A program made the translations under genes and the position numbers. Source: Channa striata (lineage: Eukaryota; Chordata; Actinopteri; Anabantiformes; Channidae). Taken from it: DNA of 64,000 nt. Positions 50,401-59,040 of this stretch are shown one piece after another. How positions within the stretch are numbered: the stretch's first letter is position 1; the number at the start of each line of letters is the position of its first letter. The stretch spans positions 21,667,523 to 21,731,522 of the forward strand of contig CM065180.1 in assembly GCA_033026295.1 (NCBI GenBank), in the 5' to 3' direction. A model generated the notes under the pieces. That model was not told the origin of the DNA. It made no database searches and worked only from the letters and a program-made list of their open reading frames with translations.

Positions 50401-53400
50401 CGATGACACCGAAATGCTGAGCTCAATGCAGCATATCAGCGCAGGCATTATGCCCGTGCTTCAGCAACATTATGGCTGAAAACAAAAGGAGGTGCAAGGA
50501 CTTAATGTGTTTTGGCTATAAACCAAGCTTCTCATGCCTCTGACAGGTCTGACAATTATTTCCAGCAAATACTAATGCTCATATTCAACTTTCAGAGAGA
50601 ATGCTACACCATGGCTGCGGCTAAAGTGGGAAATCATGCAAAACATACATGCAGACTGTATGTGCTGTATCCAGTGCTGGACGGAGAACGTATGACAGTG
50701 ATACAGTGTGTTTTCCAGCTCTCCACCAGCACACGAGGAATAAAACGAACCAATGAGTAGGAGGTTAATGTGCGTGTCAGCATCCACGCTGGGGAACAAG
50801 TGCTCGCTTCATATCTCTCTGTCGTCGCAGTTGCACAATTATACAGCGATAGAATCTTAAAACAGTGGGATATTCATAAGGTGCATAAGTAATAAGTCAA
50901 TGAACTGAGCCCAGCACCATCAGTGATCCTACAAAGTGAATGAATGTAAACACGCCCAAATTAAAGCGAAGAGTCAGCACTTTCATTTCACTGTCACAGT
51001 GTCGTTTCGGATTCAATTTATTCCAGCTAACGCAACGGAAAATGTGTCGCTGGCCTAGTAGTTTACATGTACACAGACATAAACACCAGTGGTGTGACTG
51101 AATTAGCAACCCCGCGGCAAGTGTGCTGGTAAGCGCTCAAGCCTCAGTTCACATCGCTGAGTACCGTCACACTGCTGGGCACACACTCCTGCACATCCTG
51201 GGGATATCAGCCCTCTCGCCGAGCCACGAGGGCTGCGTGAACCTGCCTGTCAGCCAGCGACATAAAAAACGGTGGCTGGGGTGGAGGGGCCAGGATGGAG
51301 GGACGAGCCCAGAGTAAGCTGCTTTTGGAGGGAATGGAAATAGTTAGGAAGAAGATGGAATTCAGAGACCCGAGAGTGGATAAATGGGGAGAGGCAGCTG
51401 GAAGTAAAATGGAACAACAGGCCAAAGGGCAAAGGAAGAGGAAGAAACTGAGAGTGGTGGGATGAGGTCAGAGAGAAAAAGACCCTATTATGTGCATGAG
51501 TGGCTGCATCATGGCTTGTTGGCACCCTGCTAAAGGAACCAACATTCCCAGTCTTTAACCTTTGAGAACACAAAGCAGCAGAACTTCCTCTGGTGGTAGC
51601 TGGCGTTTTATCCTCAGTCTGCTGCTAACTAGCGCTTTCTTCTGTGTTGTGGGCTAAATGACGAGGACCTCACATCTGCGTTCTACTTTACTGTGCTAAG
51701 GGTTGGTTTACGTAAAATCACTCCACTAGTCAGTCAATGACCACGAAATCTCTGGGGTTTAATACACGTTTTTCGCTTGAACGTGCGAGTACTGCTCCAC
51801 GTTCACACTAAAGGTTTAAACAAATTCAGAACTCTCATATAATAGCATATCATCTGCAAAGCCTCAAACTTTTACTCCACTTGTTGTAGAAACTGGGACA
51901 CATTAACCAACCCTCATTGTGTGTTTATTGAAAATGGCAAGATTAACCAAATTTGACCACAATAGAGTGTGCATGCGTGCCCATTTAGAAACAGCCGCAC
52001 CACGATCACGGCCTGTACTTAGGACAGGGGCCAAATTCTCTAAAATGAAAATACCCGAGAGCCACAGTGAAGCTGACAAAACATCTCACAGACATCACAC
52101 CACTGTCCAAGTGCACAGTTTTGTAATTACTGACAAATGTCACTGGTTAAAATCAAATCAAAGCAGAACTCCGTATTTAATACACAGTTTGTCGTAGTGA
52201 CCTAAAATACTGTAAAACGAATTCAGACCAACAAATTCAAAACACTGTACCACTAACAAAATATAACTTATGAATTTCAGAGGGCTATGACACATGTCAT
52301 CTACCCTGTATGAGTTTGGTGATACTGAGATCTTGATCGCAGTATTTGTTGCAGCTCGGGTTTCAGAGTGTAAAATGTCACGTAGGTGTCAGTCAGTGAG
52401 TCATAACAGAGAATGTTTGCTCACATCCGAAGAAGCTCAGCATTTCCTTCAGGCTTTTCAGTAAAATGTAGTAGTTTCCGTGTTTCTTGCAAGCGGCCGA
52501 CATTCCTCTTTTTAGCTGCAGTAGCCACGGCAAAAATGATCTACTGTTGGTGGAAAGGGGGTCATCGGTGTTGTGGCCCGATCTTTTCCACTTTCGACTC
52601 ATTTCTTCCTTGTGCCAAGTTTACAATAGAAGTTGCACCTTAAACTTGGATGGTGCACTCAGTGCTGGAGGGCCGTACACAAAACCTTACAAAAAGGAGG
52701 CTGCTCAGGGCCGTGGATGGTCCACAAACCGGACTTTGGAAACCCCTGACTTAGGAGAATTCACTAAATGTGTTACTAAAGCGTGACACGTAACAAATGA
52801 ATTTGCAGGGATGTAGGTACGGAGGGTATGAACTTGGTTGAACAGGAATTCCGTTTTTCTGAGAAGAACATAAACAAAAGCAAATGAACGTGCCACTGCA
52901 CACGCAACTACATAACCGAGTCCTACACGTGTTAGGTGACGGGCAAATGTTTTAAATAATTTTAATTTTCTGTGCTCGTATTGCGCTTAAATGCCTGGTC
53001 ACAATTATACTAGAAGGGGGAAAAAGTTTTGATCTAGTGAGGATATGACAGCCGGCTTTGACTGAGGTCAAATGATGTGTAGTGAAAAGCAGTGGGAGGT
53101 TGTGGTTTTACAAGTATTAATGAAATGAGCGCAGTACGTGGGAGAGGAAATGGAGGCGGAATGAGGAGTTTACACAAAAGTCAGCAGAAAACAGACAAAT
53201 CAGGGATGAATGAAAAACGAGTCCAACGTGGAGACAGAGGACACATGGGACACGGGGATTAGACTGAAGCCAAAGGGTTGGAGGTGCAGTGAGATCACTG
53301 GCCTTTCACTGTGTCTGTTGTTACGTCTCCAACTGGCCCCCGTATCCACAATAGACCGCATGGACAATTATGGCAAAGGTCACATGGCAGGCGGAGGCAG

Positions 53401-55825
53401 CTGAAATGTCAGCGCCTAATTGTTCGGCCGTGTCCTTAAGCGCACACAAAGTTAGCGGACCTTTGCAGCCCCCTCGTCGTCCCCGTTCGAGGACTGAGGC
53501 TGCCTTAGGACTCAGCGAGATCCGACACCCAGTCTGGCCCGTCGGCATTTGCATTGTGGGTAACGAGGTTTTAACAAGCAAGAGAATTTAGCGAGAATGA
53601 AATACGCGATTCTGTGAATGCGAGTCCGGCAACGTCACAGTGCCTCACAAACGGAATGTAGGCAGTCGGGCTGAACGGAACACGTTCCTCTCCAGTCAGA
53701 GCCAATGTTGGGTTCAAGGTTGTGTTTATTCACCGCCGTCAGACCAAAACCGTTTCTTTTGCAGGGGTCAGAAGATTCCACTCTACTGCCTTCACTGCCT
53801 GAGATTGAAGATGAACTAACTGGCTAATTTAATGACGATATAAAAAGTTCTCTTATTGTCAAAGTAACACAGACTGAGAATTATCATTATTATCATTTGT
53901 CCCTAGTGAAAATCTATAATAATAGTCCATAATCCTCCTGGATCCTGCCACATAGAACCTACAGCAGCATTTGCAGGGTTGGTTTGTCTGAGGGCCTTTA
54001 CTGTTTAAGACGTGTTGTAATATGTATATGGTGTATATGGTTTAGTTTTCATATAGGTGTTAGATTTTATAAGTGGAAGCACGATTGTCAGTCTAAGATT
54101 TTATAACATGGCCGGAATAAAACAAATGACTTAAATCTGACGTATGTCACATGCAGAACTGCAAAACAACACTTGGGCCAGTGTAAGGGGGACAAATCGC
54201 AACACATCCAAAACTGTGAACAATTAAATGGTTTCACATAGTCGTAACCATCATCATATCTGCCCGTGTGGCGTCTGTTATGTTCAGTTACAAATCCTGA
54301 AGACATAAGAAACACCTTTTCCCGCCTACCAGCACACGATCAAACATAAATCCAAAAGACAAACACACACACAGAGGAGAGGCCAAACCTGAGTGAGGCC
54401 TTGAGGCTCATTTGCCACCGTATGCAGGTCCTGTGCTGTCCTATAGTCGGGTTTGATGCCCTTCACCGTTTATGAAACAATCATATCATACAGACCGGTA
54501 AAAATTGAATGACAGCGTTCAAACACATTCTGATCTTCATGCCAGGCAGTTCCTTCGAAAAGGCAGAGAGGAAGAAACCAGAGCTGTGATCACACTTGGC
54601 CTGATCACAGCTGGACTGTGGCTTTGCCTCTGTACTAAGAAGAATGATTTGTCCCTGCATTGTTAACAACGGTTCATTTTATTATCCATCTTTCTATTTT
54701 AATAATGAGCTCCCACTCATTTTATCTGGCTGTTGTATTTTGACAGATGCACATAGTAACGAAGCCTGTGAATGTACATCATCTATTTGTGATGCAGGAC
54801 GTATTTCTTTTTCCTGCGGCAGCGAGGTGAATGCATCCAGTAGAAATACTTTGCAGGCCGCTAACTGAAAATACCAGCACATTATATGCACGGCACAAAA
54901 TATGCATGAAAAATGACAAATGATACGCTATGAGGCTATTATCGTGTAAACGGTGAGCTTCAAGTATTATGTAAAGCTCTGAGCTCTGAGTGTGATCCGT
55001 CTAATTAAAATTGACGACATTAAAAACAAAACACTTTCTGCTGAATGATTTCTGGTGACTGCGGGTCAAATGCAGCGTTAGCGTCGCCAACAAGCTGTAA
55101 TTACAACATGGAACCCATGTGTCGGTGCAGGGGGAAGTTTCTTAATCAGATAAAGAGCAGTTAACGGATGTTCACGGTGGCTGTTGAAGTGCGACCTTAA
55201 TTCGCCTCGCTCTGACTCTAGACTGAAAGTGCTGTCTGTCAGGAGACGGTGGCACCACGACCGTGTTTTTCTCCCCGTTTCCAAACCTGGCAGAGTCGCA
55301 CAGAATGCAGCAGCGATGACAGAATTGGAGGCGTCAGCAGGTGTCACTCAGATATGAAGAAAAAGACTGTTCTCGTGTCTTAGGAACGTCTGCAGGAGCG
55401 CAGCCGTGTTCCAAATAGCGGCTCCCTGAAAGTGAGAACTGAGCGTGTGTTGTATGTATGTCGCTGATTGGATGCGCCGGTGATTCTGGATTATGTGGAA
55501 GTGCGTTGCGTTATACCAAGTGACGCGCTCTCCGCTGTGTTAACACTGTGTTAGGTTTTATGTGTTCTGCATGTCGCTTGTTCTTCTGCTTTTATGTTTT
55601 GTTGAGCCAAAGTCGGGTTCCCACACTGCTGCACAATCCAGTTGCATCGTGCTTGAATCCAAGCGATTACTCGATTTAGAAAATGATTCTCAATTTACAA
55701 CTTAACTGATGTTTTTGCTTTTCCGAGATCTTTCTCGAAGTATTGTTTCGTCTACTTACGTGGCATCATCCCCTGGTTGACCAGCCCTTCTCTGGTCCGT
55801 CTCTGTTGTCGCTTCGTCTGGAAAA
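40164..55825 (-). CDS. mrtfa: Myocardin-related transcription factor A-like gene, 17 coding exons placed (extent of the gene model)
   Basis: MRTF-A is a nuclear coactivator of serum response factor. In the canonical protein three RPEL motifs bind G-actin and hold it in the cytoplasm. The order seen here is RPEL region (eroded), basic region (KKLKYHEYIPP), Q-rich stretch, SAP domain (AQLKSELKLRSLPTYGTK), leucine zipper (DKDKMLQDKDKQIEELTRKL), Q-rich segment and acidic activation domain (LIDDFHSQML). AKILQQQ, LKLRSLP and the C-terminal block point to MRTF-A rather than MRTF-B or myocardin. Thirteen consecutive exons (46620 to 40164) join with matching phases and no in-frame stop, giving about 848 residues; with the upstream exons about 950, close to the mammalian length. 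The frame breaks in the exon at 49055-49218. The first coding exon and one RPEL exon were not found. A teleost-duplicate ohnolog is likely; which one cannot be told. Confidence 0.88.
40703..40739 (-). CDS. mrtfa: mrtfa 37-base exon, remnant of the MDDLFDIL motif region
   Basis: Phase 0 to 1, between GTCTTCAG and CAGAGG|GTGAGA, reading DTEPKDDITDPE. Other family members carry QQMDDLFDILIxSGE here; only the DD-x-x-D skeleton is left. Confidence 0.6.
40949..41011 (-). CDS. mrtfa: mrtfa exon, diverged
   Basis: It has 63 bases, phase 0 to 0, between TTGTTTAG and AACACA|GTACGT, reading KERSGHVFVGPMAAVSSPAN. It occupies the position of the conserved KKEPPGYEEAM segment, of which little remains. Supported by splice sites and phase. 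Confidence 0.6.
41177..41290 (-). CDS. mrtfa: mrtfa exon
   Basis: It has 114 bases, phase 0 to 0, between GGGTTCAG and AAACT|GTAAGT. It contains LKPLFRAPSG, comparable to LQPLFGTPTS in mammals. The rest is diverged. Confidence 0.8.
42479..42610 (-). CDS. mrtfa: mrtfa exon
   Basis: It has 132 bases, phase 0 to 0, between TGTTGTACAG and CTGCAG|GTACAA. It reads SEPTLVTDSNGNHFLIALTN, parallel to PPTLITDSTGTHLVLTVTN of mammalian MRTF-A. Confidence 0.92.
42807..43646 (-). CDS. mrtfa: mrtfa large exon: leucine zipper and glutamine-rich segment
   Basis: It has 840 bases, phase 0 to 0, between TTCTATGTAG and CAGCAG|GTGAGC. It opens ISSPLTHLSLQA. The coiled coil used for dimerisation follows at about exon residues 66-100 (DKDKMLQDKDKQIEELTRKL, then RQKQKLVEMLKVQLENGKK). 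Three sumoylation-type motifs are visible: VKNE, VKQE and IKLE. The end is Gln-rich (QIKLKQQQVLIQKHPQLQQ). No in-frame stop occurs over 280 codons, which argues against a decayed gene. Confidence 0.95.
43858..44000 (-). CDS. mrtfa: mrtfa exon between SAP domain and leucine zipper
   Basis: It has 143 bases, phase 1 to 0, between GCATAGCAG and GAAATG|GTATGA. It ends SFTSDTLGEM, parallel to the family's DTFGEMV before the zipper exon. Confidence 0.85.
44084..44442 (+). mobile_element. TTAA-bounded MITE, copy A (in an mrtfa intron)
   Basis: Begins TTAAAGGGCGACTTC and ends GAAGGCCTCATTTAA; the two ends are inverted copies and both carry TTAA. The interior holds inverted GATGATGTCATC-type blocks (GATCAGATGATGTCATCGGG and TTCCTCCAAGTGATG). 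TTAA target duplication is typical of piggyBac-type elements. It has no coding frame. Confidence 0.65.
44560..44806 (-). CDS. mrtfa: mrtfa exon with SAP domain
   Basis: It has 247 bases, phase 0 to 1, between CTTCTGTCAG and CAGTCAG|GTTATT. It reads VAQLKSELKLRSLPTYGTKN, DLVERLRAYKEE, then a Gly/Ala/Ser/Thr-rich tail. SAP motifs bind DNA; in MRTFs this one influences target choice. It is the best preserved part of the N-terminal half. Confidence 0.95.
45145..45178 (-). CDS. mrtfa: mrtfa 34-base micro-exon leading into the SAP domain
   Basis: Reads SPVKDQLDEMK, parallel to the family's LPANLDDMK just before the SAP domain. Phase 2 to 0. The acceptor CTCCAGCAG offers two sites three bases apart, so one residue may be optional. 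Confidence 0.88.
45263..45462 (-). CDS. mrtfa: mrtfa exon, basic B1 region and polyglutamine
   Basis: It has 200 bases, phase 0 to 2, between GTTGCCCAG and TCCAC|GTGAGT. It reads IKKLKYHEYIPPEQK, then DSSFAKIL, nine glutamines, LFLQFQILSEQQ and NCHQILPSPST. KKLKYHxYIPPxQK and the Q tract with LFLQxQIL are family hallmarks; Q9 is encoded by CAG units, a likely length polymorphism. Confidence 0.93.
45587..45646 (-). CDS. mrtfa: mrtfa exon, start of basic region
   Basis: It has 60 bases, phase 0 to 0, between TTTGTTCCAG and CCAAAG|GTAGAT. It reads PKSNLSSAQRHKKLMVNEPK, collinear with the family's PKSASEKSQRSKKAKELKPK; several basic residues are replaced. Confidence 0.85.
46307..46408 (-). CDS. 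mrtfa: mrtfa exon, proline/serine linker
   Basis: It has 102 bases, phase 0 to 0, between CTCAATCAG and GTGAAG|GTAAAC. It includes SLKLTNGAKEPNQRTK, comparable to the SLTNG segment of mammalian MRTF-A. Confidence 0.7.
46499..46620 (-). CDS. mrtfa: mrtfa exon, linker after the RPEL domain
   Basis: Acceptor CAATCTCTCAG and donor CACAG|GTAGGA bound 122 bases (phase 1 to 0) reading TEFTKASGEKPSHDDWDVSL followed by a Pro/Ala-rich end. The family's acidic DEDSSDALSP box is not recognisable. Identity rests on position and phase rather than on similarity. Confidence 0.6.
46772..46817. repeat. (CA)n microsatellite in an mrtfa intron
   Basis: CA dinucleotides with three CTCA interruptions. Confidence 0.95.
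47433..47471. repeat. (GT)19 microsatellite in an mrtfa intron
   Basis: Uninterrupted GT dinucleotides. Confidence 0.97.
49055..49218 (-). CDS. mrtfa: mrtfa exon for the RPEL2-RPEL3 segment, containing a frame break
   Basis: Acceptor GTTTGCTTCCAG and donor CGCAG|GTAAGAG bound 164 bases. The first part reads TSAEPPLQAEQLQQETARL and SLNEKVSHQPG in one frame. The family-like continuation PMERIHKSSPPVYSSV is in another frame, which is also the frame that joins the downstream exons. The break falls at a G4 run (plus 49121-49124); one more G would close it. The length is not a multiple of three, although the ancestral exon is symmetric (phase 1 to 1). The RPEL3 core has lost R, E and L in either frame. 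Confidence 0.75.
49370..49446 (-). CDS. mrtfa: mrtfa exon carrying RPEL2
   Basis: After the acceptor TTTCTCTCTATTTAG the exon reads RLGFPQRTFRSRAERSDLIR then RQILA, aligning with the family's IRSRPERSELVRMHILE. The donor GCAA|GTGACG is weak, but it leaves phase 1, so the join to the next exon gives ILARTSAEPPLQ, parallel to the family's ILEETSAEPSLQ. RP is RA and EL is DL. CAG directly at the acceptor gives a NAGNAG choice. Confidence 0.72.
49447..55759. other. mrtfa: mrtfa intron(s) between RPEL1 and RPEL2 exons
   Basis: Other MRTF genes have coding sequence for PLKSPAAFHEQRRSLE between these exons. I could not find it here. The only notable structure is the perfect hairpin at 50229-50274. 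Confidence 0.5.
50229..50274. repeat. Perfect 20-bp inverted repeat with 6-base loop
   Basis: AAAAGGCCAAACATTCCAAG (50229-50248) and its exact reverse complement (50255-50274) flank the loop CTTAAC. All 20 positions pair. It lies in an mrtfa intron. Confidence 0.97.
55760..55825 (-). CDS. mrtfa: mrtfa exon carrying RPEL1 start
   Basis: With acceptor CTGTGCTCAG and donor CCAC|GTAAGT, the exon reads VFQTKRQQRRTREGLVNQGM then MP, against the family pattern VLQLxLQQRRTREELVxQGI. It has 66 bases, entering and leaving in phase 1, as expected for this exon. The RPEL Glu-Leu pair is Gly-Leu here, and three helix leucines are Phe, Thr and Arg. A second acceptor 8 bases inside (TTTTCCAG) is possible but would change the phase. 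Confidence 0.75.
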
Positions 55826-56141
55826 CTGAGCACAGACACAGATAAAGAGAAGAATGAAGGCAAGATGCAGGACATCTTCTCTCCATCAGCAGCAGCCACA
55901 GGAAGCCACAAAAGTACGGGAATGTTGAATTTTTGTGCATGTAAAAAAGAACAGAAATAAAAACGTGTGAGTAGAGGTCTGGGGCTGTATCTACCCTGCG
56001 AGCTGCTGGTGATCAGCACTGTGGTCCTCTGTGAGAAGATGCACTAACGTTATGTGACACACTACAAAGGAGAGGGAACCACATCCACACATGTCGAAAC
56101 AGACCGTTTCCTGCTTCAAGTGTTTGCATAAACAGTAGTGT

Positions 56142-56181
<40 letters not shown>

Positions 56182-58696
56182 TACTGCCGTGTACAACAGA
56201 TTTCGTCATCGTAGAGGGATAGAAAGTCAAGAAATGAGGTGGTGCACAGTTTGAACGCACATGTTCGGTTTTCTGAACACACAGTTACATGCAAACTGAG
56301 CTTCACTCAGAAAAGTGAACTGGCAGGAAAATAATTTGACCACGAGACAGCTGCTGGGTGTGCGCTGGGTAAAATATGACGTGGAAGCTTTTTCAGTGAG
56401 AGGGCTCCTGTTCACACGCCCTGACCACATACATGCGCTGTGACCCGACCCTGCACAGCTGTGGCCGAGGTGTTGCAGAGTTGAAACGATAATGCTGCAC
56501 GTCCACAGCCGGCGCGCATGTTTTACACCATAACACCCGAGTAAGTGTTCGCAGTGTCCCGCACAGCTCTCACCTTTTCTCTCTCTCGCTGTTTTGTGTA
56601 ATGCGAACTAAAAGATCCCCGCTGCCAGGTCAGGCCGTCAGAGGACGGTTCCATTAATGCACTTTCTGAGCTAACGTGAGTCAGTGCACAGCACAGGGAT
56701 CCTGATCCAACAGGAGACACTACGTCAGGTTATGATCATGAAAACACAAACACAGACATTAATTATACTAAAAATTCTAAACCACTTAATATACTTGACT
56801 CCGTTGACTTCCTTTCCTTCAACCTGTGACGTTGGGGCCACTTGAGGGCAGCAGAAACGACCTCTCTGCATGACGCTGACGCTTTCATTTGATTTGTGGA
56901 ATTTGTTCGCAGCAGCTGCTTCTTTAGGCGTCCGGCACTGACACCGGCTTGTGGAGCTCTGCTTTCTGTCTTTACGGCTTGAATGTGTTCCGACACGCTC
57001 CGTTTGCTTTTACCAGAACTCAGGTGACCTACGAGAGCCCAGGAAGAAAAGTCCTGGGCAGGAAAACCAAAACAGTGAGCTGAAAGAGGCTAAAATGAGG
57101 TTATAAAGGTCACGTGCGTCTGTAACAGAACCAGCTCCTGTTTACTGTGGCAGCTTTAAATTCATTTCAACCAGTTTTCTGTGAAAGCATTTCTATTACT
57201 TACGGATCAGTTGACTGTAATATTTCCAAAGGCTTTTAATAAAAATGCAGACGCTTGTGAAACGGCTCACGTTCACACCTCTGCGTTGGCAGTTAATGTA
57301 ATTGTAAAGCAATTTGCGACGTGCACAGAACCGTCTGCGCCAATACGAACTCCAGAGCACAGAGCGTCCTTAGAAACACTGTACAGTCAATCCAGCTGTC
57401 AGTCATCATCGGAAAGCGACATCGATGGCGGGTTGGAGAATCGGGGCATCTGTGTCCTTCCAAGGAGTGTCTCCTTCATTCCTCTCTCCTTGCATCCTTT
57501 GCCCACGTCTTTAGTGGGAGATACTGAGGTTACTACCTTTTTTTTAATGGAACAATTCTGTTCACATCTGTATGTGTCTTATGCAGAAATAATGTCCATC
57601 CATGATGCGTCTATCAGCGATTCAAGCTTCTCCTTGTGGTTAAACTGACTGAATCACAATAGCGTGAACTCTACGTCTTTGTTTTGTAATTCGCCTTTTA
57701 CCACATGATAAAAAGAACCTGCAGTCGGGCGCCTGAGCAGATTTCTTTCCCCGAACTTTTTTAACAATGAGAACGTGCTCAGTCCCTGTGTGTCCTACAG
57801 CAGCCGGAGATTAAAACATCCCAATCCCTTCGATTTGTGGCATCGGGACACGACGCAGGACGGTGCAGTTTCTCCTCTTGGCAGGACTGAGGATTTACCT
57901 GGATCCTGCTGCTGCCGGCAAACACGGGCAGACGAACAAAACCAAAACTAACACTGATACTCATTACACGCACGAATGACATTTGCAAACCAGCCACGAG
58001 CTGCCGTGCACAAGCACAAACACCTTTTTTAGCTGCATCGTGTCAATGTTGATTCTCACACATATATGATCAGTCATGAAGTCTGACTTTTTCCGAATGT
58101 GCTGAATGCACGCGAGCAAAAAACTCGTCTCTGAGGTCGATGAATTCGGCCAAGAAATGACGGGCAAGCGATGCAGTGTGCTCTGGGAAAGTGTGTTTGC
58201 TGCTCAAACACCACAGCAGTGTGTGTCCCTTCACTCAACGGCGGTTTCTGCAGATGTGGAGCAATTTTAAGAATCAAAGTAAAACAGTGTAAAGGCTTCA
58301 TAAATAGTGATTAAAATTACGACGTTTGTCATCTATAAAACTGGCATCTACACAGCTGGCATTAAAATATGAAACGTGTCTTTACTCGCACTTTAACTGA
58401 CAGCCCTGTGTGTGATGGCAGACGTTACACCGACTGCCGTTGATTTTTGGATTTGCTTTTAGATGTTGTTGAGTTTGAGTCGTGCTTTCGTATGTTCTTT
58501 GTGCGTGTGATTGTTTGACTTTGGTGAATCGTTTTGTTCATGCGTGGTTGGATAATTTCCAGCCTTCTACCACTTGGTGACTTGTCTCCTTGCCACGATA
58601 CATTCAACTATCTTGCTCTTCCTTTTTCTTTTATTTTTGTTAATATTATTTTAGATGGTTTTTCAGTGACAACACACAGATTGTGGTGGACTGAAC
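55826..58696. other. Region upstream of the RPEL1 exon, without recognised exon
   Basis: The first mrtfa exon and promoter should lie here or beyond the window. Contains a CA microsatellite (56143-56179). No supported coding sequence. Confidence 0.5.
56143..56179. repeat. (CA)18 microsatellite
   Basis: Uninterrupted CA dinucleotides. Confidence 0.97.
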
Positions 58697-59040
58697 TTAA
58701 AGGACGCTTTCACTGGTATTTAACTCGCTTCCTTTGGATCTAGTTTGATTAGTACATGTAAAAGAATGTCATTACACTTGCGTGTATTGAAATATCTCCA
58801 CTTCTAGCTGAAATTGCCTCCAGATGACATCACTTGGAGGAACCTTCAGTTCAGACTCTATCATCTTGTTGCTCACACAATGGAGGTTGTAATCATCGTC
58901 GACCTGCTTTTCCAAAGCTCCTCCAGATGACATCATCTGAGCTCCTAATAATGAAAACCTCCTCCAGGTGATGTCATCTGGAGGAGTTTCTTAGCTAGAA
59001 GCAGAGAAATATTTTAATATACTGAAGTCAGAGGGAAGTT
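58697..59040 (-). mobile_element. TTAA-associated MITE, copy B
   Basis: The inverted copy starts TTAAAGGACGCTTTCACTGG on the plus strand. It shares with copy A the words GAGCTTTGGAAAAGCAGGTC, GGTTCCTCCAAGTGATGTCA and AGCTAGAAGTGGAGATATTT (read on the minus strand). The right end is not clear. Confidence 0.65.

Noticed and set aside
55196..55290. Minus-strand SLESERGELRSHFNSHRE considered as the missing RPEL1-RPEL2 exon
   Set aside because: Only scattered identities to SLERARTEDYLKRKI, a gap is needed, and there is no convincing donor.
57181..57648. 155-codon plus-strand frame
   Set aside because: No motif, no splice-bounded neighbours and no recognisable family; likely chance in a non-coding stretch.
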